Shown in pieces: positions 52,901 to 62,650 of a DNA stretch of 64,000 nt (its first letter is position 1; each line of letters opens with the position of its first letter). Source of the DNA: Pogona vitticeps (Eukaryota; Chordata; Lepidosauria; Squamata; Agamidae). The notes below the pieces were generated by a model, which searched no databases, was not told where the DNA came from, and worked only from the letters and a program-made list of their open reading frames with translations. The stretch lies in assembly GCF_051106095.1 (NCBI RefSeq), contig NC_135788.1, positions 42,412,501 through 42,476,500 of the forward strand, read 5' to 3'. A program made the position numbers and the translations under genes.

Positions 52901-55900
52901 TGGCTGTTTGTAGTGAGAGCCCTTGTTTGAGAGAAACTCCCTGGACTTACAGAACTAGCTTCAAAGTGGGATTTCTGCTAGAATTTGGCATAAAAGCATA
53001 TAACTAAAGCTGCTTTCCCCCTTTCTTGATAGCTGTTCGATTTGGCCGGATTCCTAAACGGGAGAAGCAGAGGATGCTGATTGAAATGCAAAGTGCCATG
53101 AAAACTATGATGAATACTCAATTCAATGACCACTCGCCCAGTGAAGCATTAAAAGATAAACAAGAACCACTGCTTCTACTGCCTCAAGAAGAGCTGAACA
53201 AATTGGAACAAGAGCAAGAAAATACCAATGGCTCCTCTTCCCTCTCCCTTCTTCCTCCTCCTCCTCCACCACCACCTCCTCCATCATCCTCTGACATTGC
53301 TAAGGAAGAAGTGATTGGTATGGTGACCAGAGCCCACAAAGATACCTTTATGTACAACCAGGAAGAACCAAAAAATCCTTCCACTGTTGTGCAGCCCCAA
53401 AATGGGGAGAGAATTCTCAACTACACCAAGCAATATAATTCTCGTGGTGAGCCTGATAATGTTGACATGAGCAGCACCCATCATGATGGGAATGAGCAAC
53501 ATTTCAATGGTCAATATAAAGGGCGAATACAAAGTACACATTATCCAAATGGGCATAACCTTTGCTTCACAAGCAGCAGTTCTATGAACTTTACTAATGG
53601 CTTCGCCTTTAAAGGTTGCAACAGGATGCCCGAAAATGGCTTTCCTCCAAATGAATCTTTGAATACCTATTCCTGCAGCACTGGAGGCAGAATGCATCTG
53701 GTACTGTGATTGTTCATTCCTGTTGCACGTTATTTATTACTATTAAAACCATTACCAAGTCTTACAAAACAAGGCAAGCAAGCTTGCAGAAATTTTTTGT
53801 TGTAACAGTGGCATTTAATCTTTCTAAAATAATTCATTTTCTATTGATGTGTGATATAATTCAGCCAGTTTTTTTTGTTTGTTGTAGAAATGTCTCTTAG
53901 CATGGTTTCACACTGACATGGGTCAAGAATGATTTTCTTCAACAACCATTTTTTTGAATGAATGAAATACTAATGAAATGGAATGAGTGACAGAGGAAAG
54001 AAATAGTATATTGGCTTTCTTTGTGATTTCTTTATTTTTGATTTTGTAGGGTGGGTGGAGGGATTCAGAAGTAAAAGTATTTTTAAGAGGGACTTAGATG
54101 GAGGGCAAGCCCACAACATCAAGAGAGTTGGCTGATGCTATATGAAATTAGACCTAGGATCGTAGATTCTTCACCCAGCATTTGAGAATAAATTGCTATG
54201 AAGAAATAAATATAACAGAGTAACATCCAGTAATCTCTGTGGATTAGAAATTCCATCAAGTCAGATTACCTCTCAGAGAGTTTTTTTTTAAGCAGAGGAA
54301 CTAACAGGTGTTCAGATGTAATGCTGAATCACAGTTAATGATCCTGGATTCATGCTGTTTTTCTACTCTGCAAGTAAAGCCCCAATGAGAAGACTTGAAG
54401 GTTCTGTCTTAGATTGTGCATATCTTCTGAACTCTTTCTAAACAATATTCTGTAGGCCAGAGTTCCCCAACCTTTTGTTTAGTCCGGCCTGGTGGAGTCT
54501 CTGACGGAGGTGGGGCGGCCCTTCACGCTTGCCCTCTCCGATGCATGCGCACGGTGGTTGGGGAGCGTGCGCACCATAGGCGCGTGCACGTTCCACCACT
54601 TCACACATGCGCAGGAGCACCTGCCCACCCGTGCCGGCGGCGGAAGCCTGGGAGTCTTTTTAATTTTACCCGGCTCTTGCCCACTTCCCCACCCCTGTCG
54701 CCGCCGCTACTGCTGGGAGGAGAGCCGCCAACACACCCGGCCATAGATCTCCCTCCCGGCTTTTCTCCAGACACTCACCCCACCCCCGTTGCCGCCGCTA
54801 CTGCCGGGATGAGAGCCGCAAAAACACCCGGCCCTAGATCTCCCTCCCGGCAGTTCTCCACCCCCGTCGCCACTGCTACTGCTGGGAGGAGTGCACCCTG
54901 GTCTTCCTCTTCCAGCTTTTCTCCACCCCCCACTCCCATTGCCGCCGCTACTGCCGGGAGGAGAGCGCCCGGGCCTTCCTCTTCCTCCCGGCCTTTCTCC
55001 ACCCACCCACTGCCGCTGCCGGGAGGAGAGCAGCCGGTTCTTGCCCTGCCTTCTGGCTCTCCCCCAGCCCCGTTGCCGCTGGGCCACAAAGGCAGACCTC
55101 CTGCCTCCCCCCCACAAGCACTCCCCTCCCCACAGCTGCCTTGGGGACTCGGGGGCTTGCTTGAAGGGGTGAGGGCGGCTCACGCTGGCGCTGACACACG
55201 CGCAGGCAAAGCAGCTGAGGGGAGGGGAGTGCGTGGGGGGGTGGGAGGTCTGCCTTCATGGCCCGGTCGGGCTCAAGCCACGGACCGTCAATGGGCCGCG
55301 GACTGGGGTTGACGACCCCTGCTGTAGGCGATTGAAACAAATCAGCTTCATAAACCAAGGATTGAGGTTGCTTTGATTCAACAGCTAGCTACAGTGTTTC
55401 CTGGTTTGTATGATGTATCAGACACAGTTTAAAATGGAAGCTGAAGCATTCAAACTCTTTGTGGCTGATGTCATGCAACTTATTCCACTTTCTTAATGTG
55501 AACTGGAAAGTGCAAGAGGCATCTAATGTACACTGAAATATGTGCTATGCGTGGGACTTTCCCTTTTTTTCACTACAGCTACCTGACTTCATCAGGGATG
55601 CCCTCAGCAAGAATCCTGGTAGTTATAGCCAAAATTCCAAGTCCTTATAACACACCTGTGCTTTGGCAAGTTTATCTGTGCAGTAGCAGCCATTAAGCAA
55701 GATGACAGATATGGGTGGAGCTTTCTAAGCTCCATGGGAACTACAAAGCATTAGGAGCTGGTAGATTTTGAGAGGCACAGGCCTAATGAACTGAGAGACA
55801 TCAGTCCCTAATCCATTGCAGTTTCCATGGAGCTTAGAAAGCTCCACCCACATCTGTCATCTTCATGCTTAATGGCCTGTGCTGCCAATATACCTTGCCA

Positions 55901-57138
55901 AAGCACAGATGTATACACTGGAATTCCTCTGAGGACTTGCCTATAACTACTAGGATTTTAGCTGAGGGAATGCTTGGTGAAGTCTGGCAGCTGCACTGAA
56001 AAAAAATCTGACAGTCCCATGCCTAGTATGTGCAGATTTTTTGAATGATTTAAGCCTTAATTCTAAGTAAAATCTGTCACCCGTGCAATGACTGGGGAAT
56101 GATTAATGAGAAGAGCTACAGGAAGGGGCAGATCCTAAAATACATTTTAATGCACAACAAACCCATTTTTTTACATAGTATAAACCAGAATCATGTTGCT
56201 GATTCATAGCTGCATAAGGGAAGTTGTATAAGTCTTGGTGGTACACTGTATATTAATAAGGTGCTAATTGTGGTTCTGGGAATGATTTCCCTTATGCAAA
56301 TATAAACTAGCACTAGGATTCTGGTCTCAGTTTAATGAACCAAAACCAAAACAACTGCCAATTGGGTTTTCTGAAAATTACAACATATATACAGGAGCCG
56401 ACATGCAAAGTATATAACAATTCTAAGCACTCCCAAGCCAACTACACCAGAGCACAGAGTGCTGTCCTCTGAAGATGCCGGCGCAGAAACTGGCGAAACA
56501 AGAAGAAGAACAACCTTCAGAACACGGCCAAAGAGCCCAAAAAACCCACAACAACCAATTCTAAGGAACACTTTTGCAAGAGTTCTTATACTGTTAGTGA
56601 AGAAACATGCTTAATTCTGATTAAGGTCTTACGTTCTGAGCCATAGCTTCCGAATAGGTTGAACCAGAGAACTATGCTGTAATTTTTTGCATTAACAAAA
56701 TGATTTTTGAAACTATGAAACTGCTTGATTGGTTTGTTTGGAATCAGATGTTGAGACTGTATCTGTGTAAACATCTAGGTTTGTCCAATGAACAACACAC
56801 CGTTTGTGGATCCAAATAAATCTGGTCATGAAGTCTGGGAAGAATTTTCCATGAGCTTCACCCCTGCCGTGAAGGAAGTGGTAGAGTTTGCCAAGCGTGT
56901 TCCTGGCTTCCGAGACCTTTCTCAGCATGACCAAGTCAATCTTCTAAAGGCTGGGGCCTTTGAGGTGAATATCTTCTTGTATGTGTTGCAAGGTCCCCAT
57001 AATTGTTTTTTCAGTTGGAGGAGTCTCAAGACTGACAGGCTGGTCATGATACAGTATAGTGGCCAGAATCCTGTTGATGGTTTATATGTGTAAATTAATT
57101 TGTGTAACCATAGCAAATTGGTACTAATAAGGTACTAT

Positions 57139-57181
<43 letters not shown>

Positions 57182-60100
57182 TATACTGGACTTATATACT
57201 GCCCCATAGCGCTACAAGCACTCTCCGGGCGGTTTACAATTTAATTATACATTGCCCCCCCAGCAAGCTGGGTACTCATTTTACCGCCCTCGGAAGGATG
57301 GAAGGCTGAGTCAACCTTGAGCCGGCTACCTGGGATTTGAACCCCAGGTCGTGAGCACAGTTTTAGCTGCAGTACAGCGTTTTAACCACTGCGCCACGAG
57401 GCTCTTGCATTACATTACAAGTTGCATTACTAGGCATGCACCTGTTGTGTAATTGACTGCAAACCTTGTAATGCAGGCAGTTCCTCATTAGTTATCAGCA
57501 GTTTGCTGTGGTGTGTTACGTACTATATCTTACACATGTACTATATCTAAATCACCAATAGAATTTTGGCAATGCAGTTTAATAGCATTATGAGTTGAAG
57601 CAGATAGCAGTACAGTGGTGCCTCGCATAGCGAGGTTAATCCGTTCCAGATTAACCTTCGCTATGTGAAAACTTCGTTAAACGGAAAGCAAAAAGCCATT
57701 GGAACGCATTAAACTTAGTTTAATGCGTTCCAATGGCTTCCGTACTCACCGTTCAGCGAAGTTCCTCCATACCGCCGCCATTTTCGCGCCCTCGGTAAGC
57801 GGGGCGCGAAACTGGCGGCCATTTTGGAACCGCCAATCAGCTGGGAGGCGGGCTCTTGCAGGGAGGGAGCCACCTCCCTCCTCTGCAAGAGCCTGCTGCC
57901 CAGCTGAAACGCCGGCCGGCTCTTGCGAAAGAGGGAGGTGGAGGTCCCTTCTCTCCTTCGCAAGAGCCTTTGTACCCAGCTGGGAGGCGGGCTCTTGCAA
58001 GGAGGGAGCCACCTCCCTCCTCTGCAAGAGCCCGCTGCCCAGCTGGGTAGAAACGCCGGTCGGCTCTTGCGACAGAGAGCGGGGACCTCCACCTCCCTCT
58101 TTCGCAAGAGCCAGCCGGCGTTTCTACCCATCCTGGGCTTGGATCCGCCCCGTGCTCGGCTGAGCGCGGGGCGGATCCAAGCGGCGGCGGCAGGGTGGGG
58201 GGGTGTCCGGACCCTCCTACCCTGCCCCAGCCGCCGGGAGCCGACCCGCACCGCCTATCCTAGTCATGCTAGCATGACTGGGATAGGCAGCGCGGGGCAG
58301 ATCCAAGCGGCGAGCCGACCCGCGCCGCCTATCCCAGTCATGCTAGCATGACTGGGTTAGGCAGTGCGGGGCGGATCCAAGCGGTGGCGGCGGCAGGGTG
58401 GGGGGGTGTCCGGACCCCCCTACCCTGCCCCAGCCGCCGGGAGCCGACCTGCGCCGCCTATCCCAGTCATGCTAGCATGACTGGGTTAGGCAGCGCGGGG
58501 CGGATCCAAGCGGTGGCGGCGGCAGGGTGGGGGGGTGTCCGGACCCCCCTACCCTGCCCCAGCCGCCGGGAGCCGACCTGCGCCGCCTATCCCAGTCATG
58601 CTAGCATGACTGGGATAGGCAGCGCGGGGCAGATCCAAGCGGCGAGCCGACCCGCGCCACCTATCCCAGTCATGCTAGCATGACTGGGATAGGCAGCGCG
58701 GGGCGGATCCAAGCGGCGGCGGCGGCAGGGGGGGGGGGTGTCCGGACCCCCCTAACCTGCCCCAGCCACCGGGAGCCGACCCGCGCCGCCTATCCCAGTC
58801 ATGCTAGCATGACTGGGATAGGCAGCGCGGGGCGGATCCAAGCGGCGGCGGCAGCAGGGTGGGGGGGTGTCCGGACCCCCCTACCCTGCCCCAGCTGCCG
58901 GGAGCCGACCCGCACCCCCTATCCCAGTCATGCTAGCATGACTGGGATAGGCAGCGCGGGGCGACTTCAAGCGGCGGCGGCGGCGGCGGCAGGGTGTGTG
59001 TGTTCCGGACAGCTTCCAGTGCTTTGCCTGGAAGCCTTCCGGATCTACCCTACCCTGCCCCCGCCACTGCTGAGAGCCTTCCGAGCTCTCAAAGGGGTTC
59101 TCTCCAATGTCGGAGGGGGGCCCTTTGAGAGCTGGGAAGGCAAAATGTCGGCAGTCGGGCGGTGGCTTCAGGGTCCTTCCGAGGCCGCTGCCCACTGCCA
59201 ACATTTTCCCCCAGCTGAGCGGCAGGAGCGGTCCTTCGGAGGCTCCCGCCGGTCAGATGGGGGAAAATGGTTGCCTATGGGGAAAAATCGCAAAGCGATT
59301 TTTCCCCATAGGCAACATCGTAATGCGATCGCAAAAGCGATCACAAAATCTGCGTCGGTATGCGGATTAATCATTAAACGGTGCACTCGTTAAGCGAGGC
59401 ACCACTGTACAATTATTAATGGAAGTATCACAAAATTGATTAAAGCATAAAATTGATATATTAGGCTAAATAGATGGCTATAAGGTCTAGAAATGTCCTT
59501 TTCTCTGGTATGACTTATTTCCGGTAAATGTGGAGCCCTAGTGTGAGTGTGTTAGCTATAAATCCTCCCCCCCCCCCGGTGTCTCCTTCAGACTACACGT
59601 TTTGTGCTATTTGGGGCTGTAACATGCATTTGCAAATGTTGTAGACTGTTTTAATTGATCAACTACAAGCAAGTGCATCTGGGTTTGACATTCATCTCCT
59701 TCCCTTGACTGGGGCTAAACAGTAGTGGTTTGTGGTATGAAACAAAACATAACTGGTATGAATCTTCAGCATAAGTTTAGGGTGGATCTCACAGTGTTGT
59801 GAAGCTTTATGTTAACTATAAACCTGTATGCTGTGTTTCAGTACATTCTTTGTCAGTGCAGATTCTGAGGTCAGGATCCTATTGCCAAATTATTCTTGCT
59901 TAAGGGAAATTGCTGGTCATTAATGAGATGGCGGTTGCATTACTGGGTTTGCTGACTTACTGTGCCTGACTACACAATAAGTCAGCACCCTGAAGCACAA
60001 CTAGCACCTTATTAATGAGTGGCAGTTTGCTGCCAAGCACCAAAGTGGTACAAAAGAGCACTAAACTTGCACAAAATCTTGTTAAATAAGTGGTTGTAAT

Positions 60101-62262
60101 CTGTAAATCCCAGTTGTCTACAAATACTCTTTACAGAAAAATATATCTGCTTAGATGGCCACTTCCATTGTTTTCAGTGGTGTCTACCCCTAAGTAAATG
60201 TGCAGAGAACTAATTGTGGTTTTTCATAGGGACTAGTTTTTTGTAAGAATATTTGTAGGAATTTTTTGCTTTCACCCTGGCGGAACTCAATTACAGTAGC
60301 AATCTGAAATGCTGTGTGCATGCATGTGCCCCTGGTCATTTTTGATCACTTTTGACTGATGATTCTTGAGATCTTAGTATAATTTTGCCTGACCATTTGA
60401 GGTGGAAGTGTGTGTGTGGGTGTTTAGCATACCCTACCCCAGTCTTAGACATAGCTTGAGCTCTGTTGCTACCCATGTTTTGGGGTCCATAATCAGTGGC
60501 AAATATGTGCCATAGGGTCTGGATATACTATAGTTAGTTTTTACACTCCTTACCTTCTTGTCAGTTAAAATTGATTAAATAAATGCAGCTGTGTTAGTGA
60601 ATTGTGTCTGTGTGGCTTATTTTTGGATTGTGGTAACATTTAACCTGCCATTGTTCCATCTTACAAAGTTCTTGGCCTGCTTATACTACTTGCCAGTGGG
60701 CAGAAACATAATTGCCATGATAGCGAGACTTACTACAGATTATAGAGGAATAGTCAATGAAGCTTCCTCTCCACTTCTTACATGAGAACTCCCTGTACAC
60801 ACACACACAAACGTCACATTCAGTGTCCTCCTCATGCATTGGAGGTAAGATTTGCTTTGTAACAAATCCTACTGCAGTAAATGTTGTAGACAGCAATCCT
60901 AAGTTACTATAGAATAAGCCCCATTGGACATAATTGAATATACTTTTTGATAAACATGCGTGAAATTTTGCAGGTAGTTTTTGAAGTGCTGCAGAGCATG
61001 CTATGCCTCTAGAAGATCATAAATCACTATCTGTTTTTAAGGGATTTACAGTAGATCGGGAAGAATTTCTGACTTCCAGGTACTGAAGAGTGTCAAACAA
61101 TGATCCTATCCATGTTAGGTTGCTATGATTAAAAAGATTTGGGGCAAAGGATAGCTATGCCAAGTTGTTTATCGCTAAGCATCTCAGACATAAAATGTGA
61201 TTTTATCCTTAGGAGTGCTTTTGAACATGATTTGGGTTGGAGAATCTTAGGGTTCTGGAAGAAGGCAAAGCAGACCTCGGAAGCCTGAAAATTGCCCACC
61301 CAGCTCCAGAATCTATTCAGCCCAATTGTTTTGGTCACCTATAATTAAAATCTTAAAGTGAATTTAAAATTTTCTTTCTTTCTTTTTTTGCAATGCAGAA
61401 AGATTATGCTACCAGCCTTTCACATTTGCAAGTCATATCCATCAAAAAGCTAAATAAGTTTTTACAAACTGTAGCCTTTAAAATCAAAGTAATTAATATA
61501 AACATCAGGAGATACAGAAATCATTAGGCGGCAGTTATGTATGCCAGATGGCTAGGACAGTGCTTCTTTCCTTTGATGTTTTAAGCCCAAAAATGTCTTT
61601 ATATATTTTCTTACTTGAACGATTTCTAACTGCTTGCATCATCTATTTTATGAACAAACTCCTAAAGATTATTTTTAGAGAGGTCTCTTAGTCTGTTCTG
61701 CAGTTAGCCTTTTTTATTTTAAGGAAATTGTCCAGGTCCCTTGCTACACAGACCATTAATGTAAACACAGGGTTGTTGGGCAACTGTGCAAGGTGTTGGA
61801 GTAGTGTAACAGTCATATGCTTCTCAGTGCAGTGGATTTTTAGTCTGTCCCGTTGCTATCACAGTTACAAAAAACAAACGTCTCTTCTGTTCCTTGAACA
61901 ACTCTTAACTGTCAGCTGTCAAATTAGTAATGCAACCTTTTAAAATTACATGACTGTTGTGCAGCATTAAACATTTGTTTCTTGTCTCCCTAATTTTGTT
62001 TTACGCAGGTATATAGCTATGTTTTAAATTTCATCTTTTCCCTTCACCTAGGTTTTAATGGTACGGTTTGCTTCTTTATTTGATGCAAAAGATCGTACTG
62101 TCACCTTTCTTAGTGGAAAGAAGTACAGTCTCAATGATCTACGTTCAATGGGAGCTGGTGATCTGCTTAATTCCATGTTTGAGTTTAGTGAGAAGCTAAA
62201 TGCCCTGAACCTTAGTGATGAAGAAATGAGCTTGTTTACTGCAGTGGTGCTTGTGTCAGCTG
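40921..62262 (+). CDS. NR1D2: NR1D2, nuclear receptor REV-ERB-beta (exons 1-7; last exon beyond the window)
   Basis: This haem-sensing orphan nuclear receptor represses circadian and metabolic genes at RORE sites by recruiting NCoR-HDAC3. Coding exons are 40921-40936, 47183-47443, 50874-50962, 51783-51927, 53033-53700, 56779-56964 and 62052-62262, giving 525 codons plus one base; human has 579. The protein starts [20 protein letters not shown]. The two-zinc-finger DNA-binding domain runs from about residue 101 ([20 protein letters not shown], then [17 protein letters not shown]). A variable hinge contains a 10-Pro tract (245-254), and the ligand-binding domain starts about residue 394. Cys395 in VCP corresponds to the known haem-ligand Cys384 of human. 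All phases fit and splice sites are GT-AG. The last exon, with the other haem ligand, is off the right edge. NR1D1 is excluded by sequence and synteny. Confidence 0.96.
41630..41860 (+). promoter_or_regulatory. NR1D2: Candidate intronic promoter/enhancer of NR1D2 with two E-boxes
   Basis: In the CpG-rich start of intron 1 there is an inverted CCAAT (ATTGG, 41703-41707), a CRE-like TGACGT (41721-41726), a C/EBP- or D-box-like TTGCATAAT (41732-41740) and two perfect CACGTG E-boxes (41780-41785, 41848-41853). The clustering suggests clock and cAMP input or an alternative promoter; this is inference. Confidence 0.45.
42900..43185. mobile_element. MITE with TACCGTTTCCCCGAAAATAAG ends
   Basis: The ends CCGTTTCCCCGAAAATAAG and CTTATTTTCAGGGAAACGCGG are inverted repeats next to TA on each side. 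AAAATAAGCCCTA recurs three times inside. It is a DNA-transposon MITE, probably of the Tc1/mariner class. Confidence 0.75.
44581..45004. mobile_element. Tigger-like MITE made of serial hairpins
   Basis: The ends CAGTGGTGCCTCGCTTAAC and CTATACGGGGCACCACTG are flanked by TA. Between them I count about six consecutive hairpins: around 44619-44662, 44668-44708, 44712-44768, 44780-44845, 44884-44925 and 44948-44995. Hardly any sequence is unpaired. There is no coding capacity. Confidence 0.85.
46163..46235 (-). repeat. SINE/LINE 3' tail, inverted
   Basis: An ATTT-rich run is followed by AATTTATACCCCGCCTATCT, the complement of the GGCGGGGTATAAATT tail seen elsewhere. Confidence 0.55.
47183..47443 (+). 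CDS. NR1D2: NR1D2 exon 2
   Basis: The exon is 261 nt after a TTTCTACAG acceptor and before GTAAGT. It is a Ser-rich N-terminal activation region ([20 protein letters not shown] and onward), which is poorly ordered and variable in this family. Confidence 0.95.
47745..48085. repeat. Foldback repeat, GTGGCACCTTAAAGACTA family, long arms
   Basis: Arms of about 105 bp (about 47745-47850 and 47980-48085) both carry CCAAAGAAACAAAA then GTGGCACCTTAAAGACT, in opposite orientation. The spacer contains CCACTTCATCAGACATTAAG. Confidence 0.7.
48560..48760. repeat. Palindromic repeat, CAGGATTCTGT family
   Basis: It runs from CCAGGATTCTGTTGTTGACT to AAATCACCAGGATTCTG, with GTAATGAGGAGCTAGTTGCA near the left and CACCTCATTAGTCAGTGCC near the right. 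Related copies occur at about 57060-57580 (split by a SINE) and about 59870-60110. Confidence 0.5.
50874..50962 (+). CDS. NR1D2: NR1D2 exon 3 (first zinc finger)
   Basis: The exon is 89 nt. It holds [20 protein letters not shown] and EGCK, the first zinc finger and the start of the P-box recognition helix. The donor GTAAAG follows AAG. Confidence 0.97.
50963..51782 (+). other. NR1D2 intron 3
   Basis: No repeat or RNA gene is recognised. Confidence 0.6.
51783..51927 (+). CDS. NR1D2: NR1D2 exon 4 (second zinc finger)
   Basis: The exon is 145 nt. It holds [20 protein letters not shown] and [18 protein letters not shown], the second zinc finger, ending in phase 1 within the Ala codon of SRDAVRFGR. 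Confidence 0.97.
51928..53032 (+). other. NR1D2 intron 4
   Basis: Apart from possible hAT-like debris around 52300-52390 (GGGAGTTGCAGTCCCCAAGG), nothing is recognised. Confidence 0.5.
53033..53700 (+). CDS. NR1D2: NR1D2 exon 5 (C-terminal extension and hinge)
   Basis: The exon is 668 nt. It begins [20 protein letters not shown] (C-terminal extension contacting the RORE A/T half) and continues through a variable hinge with a 10-Pro run and the conserved [20 protein letters not shown]. It ends GGRMHL. The donor CTG|GTACTG is weak, but the phase and the next exon fit. Confidence 0.93.
54458..55321. mobile_element. hAT-type non-autonomous element with internal minisatellite, 8-bp TSD
   Basis: The ends CAGAGTTCCCCAACC and GGTTGACGACCCCTG are inverted. 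The repeat CTGTAGGC flanks it exactly (54450-54457 and 55322-55329). Inside, a block with GCTACTGCCGGGAGGAGAGC recurs about five times at roughly 70-90-bp spacing (about 54705-55030). The GC-rich block creates long but spurious open frames on both strands. Confidence 0.85.
55545..56030. repeat. Long foldback element (arms about 200 bp)
   Basis: Left-arm blocks TATGCGTGGGACT, CCTGACTTCATCAGGGATG and GGTGGAGCTTTCTAAGCTCC reappear inverted on the right as GGAGCTTAGAAAGCTCCACC, GGTGAAGTCTGGCAG and AGTCCCATGCCTA. The centre lies near 55790. Confidence 0.7.
56440..56560. repeat. Single arm of the possible Penelope-like repeat
   Basis: It reads GAGCACAGAGTGCTGTCCTC, then GAACAACCTTCAGAACACGG and AACCCACAACAACC, as in the arms at 3470-3555 and 19770-19925. 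Confidence 0.65.
56779..56964 (+). CDS. NR1D2: NR1D2 exon 6 (ligand-binding domain start)
   Basis: The exon is 186 nt in phase 0. It starts [20 protein letters not shown] and includes the haem-ligand Cys-Pro pair and the helix-3 region [20 protein letters not shown], ending GAFE. Confidence 0.96.
57128..57404 (-). mobile_element. Full-length tRNA-derived SINE with (AAAT)n tail
   Basis: On the minus strand it starts GAGCCTCGTGGCGCAGTGG (A box), has GGTTCAAATCCCAGG (B box), a body with CCTTCCATCCTTCCGAGGGC, and ends CCGCCCGGAGAGTGC followed by about a dozen AAAT units. It has the form of squamate SINE2-type elements and inserted into an older palindromic repeat. Confidence 0.85.
57613..59407. 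mobile_element. Giant Tigger-like MITE (1.8 kb) with hairpin tandem array
   Basis: The ends CAGTGGTGCCTCGCATAGCG and CGTTAAGCGAGGCACCACTG are flanked by TA (57611-57612 and 59408-59409). Its left end type matches the right end of the 44581 element, so the two are oppositely oriented. The inside is GC-rich: hairpins with GGGAGGCGGGCTCTTGCA, then an array of palindromes at about 58240-58970, then more hairpins. Open frames across the array are not genes. Confidence 0.85.
58240..58970. repeat. Higher-order tandem array of palindromes
   Basis: Seven copies of CATGCTAGCATG are centred on GCTAGC at 58268, 58342, 58471, 58600, 58674, 58803 and 58932. The spacings are 74, 129, 129, 74, 129 and 129 bp, that is, a 332-bp higher-order unit repeated twice. 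The long units carry a second palindrome around TGTCCGGAC. Confidence 0.9.
59870..60110. repeat. Palindromic repeat related to 48560-48760
   Basis: ATTGCTGGTCATTAATGAGA on the left is answered by CACCTTATTAATGAGTGGCA on the right. It is diverged. Confidence 0.45.
62052..62262 (+). CDS. NR1D2: NR1D2 exon 7 (ligand-binding domain)
   Basis: The exon is 211 nt after a TTCACCTAG acceptor. It encodes [20 protein letters not shown] through [14 protein letters not shown] plus one base, before GTAAGAG. The final exon is outside the window. Confidence 0.96.
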
Positions 62263-62454
62263 GTAAGAGAGCAAAATGTATAATGTCTTAAAGATAATTC
62301 TTCTGATATAAAATTATTCTTTCTTGCTTTTGAATTACATGATGTCTGGCTAATATAAGATTGGAAATGAATTTTTTGCTCTTTTGTTTTACTTTTTAAA
62401 ATGACCTCTACTTTGTTTTAAACTATCCTAACAGTTAAAATTATTGTTCTTATC

Positions 62455-62650
62455 AAGTTGCCTCCAACTATCAAGTTGCCTCCAACTTACGGTAAACCTA
62501 TGAATGAGCAATCTCCAAAATGTCATGTCCTCAACAGCCCTGCTCATCTCTTGTAAACTTAAGACTGTGGTTTCTTTTAGGTAGTCAATCCATCTCATAT
62601 TTGGTCTTCCTCTTTTCCTGCCTTCAATCTTTTACAACATTATTGGGGTC
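62455..62650 (+). repeat. Non-LTR retrotransposon-like fragment
   Basis: AATGAGCAATCTCCAAAATG, CAACAGCCCTGCTCATCTCT and AATCCATCTCATATTTGGTC match a common reptile interspersed repeat; I cannot name the family with confidence. The first 14 bases, TATCAAGTTGCCTCC, occur twice in tandem. Confidence 0.5.

Larger units (their letters stand above)
53701..56778 (+). other. NR1D2 intron 5
   Basis: The intron holds a hAT element with a GC-rich minisatellite (54458-55321), a long foldback (about 55545-56030) and a repeat arm (about 56440-56560). Confidence 0.6.
56965..62051 (+). other. NR1D2 intron 6
   Basis: The intron holds a full SINE inside an older palindromic repeat (57060-57580), the 1.8-kb Tigger-like MITE (57613-59407) and a third palindromic repeat (about 59870-60110). 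The 60.2-62.0 kb part shows only diverged debris, for instance around 60895-60960. Confidence 0.6.

Noticed and set aside
53284-53697. 137-codon minus-strand frame opposite NR1D2 exon 5
   Set aside because: It is a shadow of the coding exon with no recognisable domain.
54545-55312. 255-codon open frame rich in Pro, Ala and Ser
   Set aside because: It lies entirely within a hAT MITE minisatellite; equally long frames exist on the opposite strand.
57699-59393. Several long frames with a repeating 43-residue unit
   Set aside because: The unit is the 129-bp hairpin repeat, which happens to be a multiple of three; the 74-bp unit breaks the pattern.
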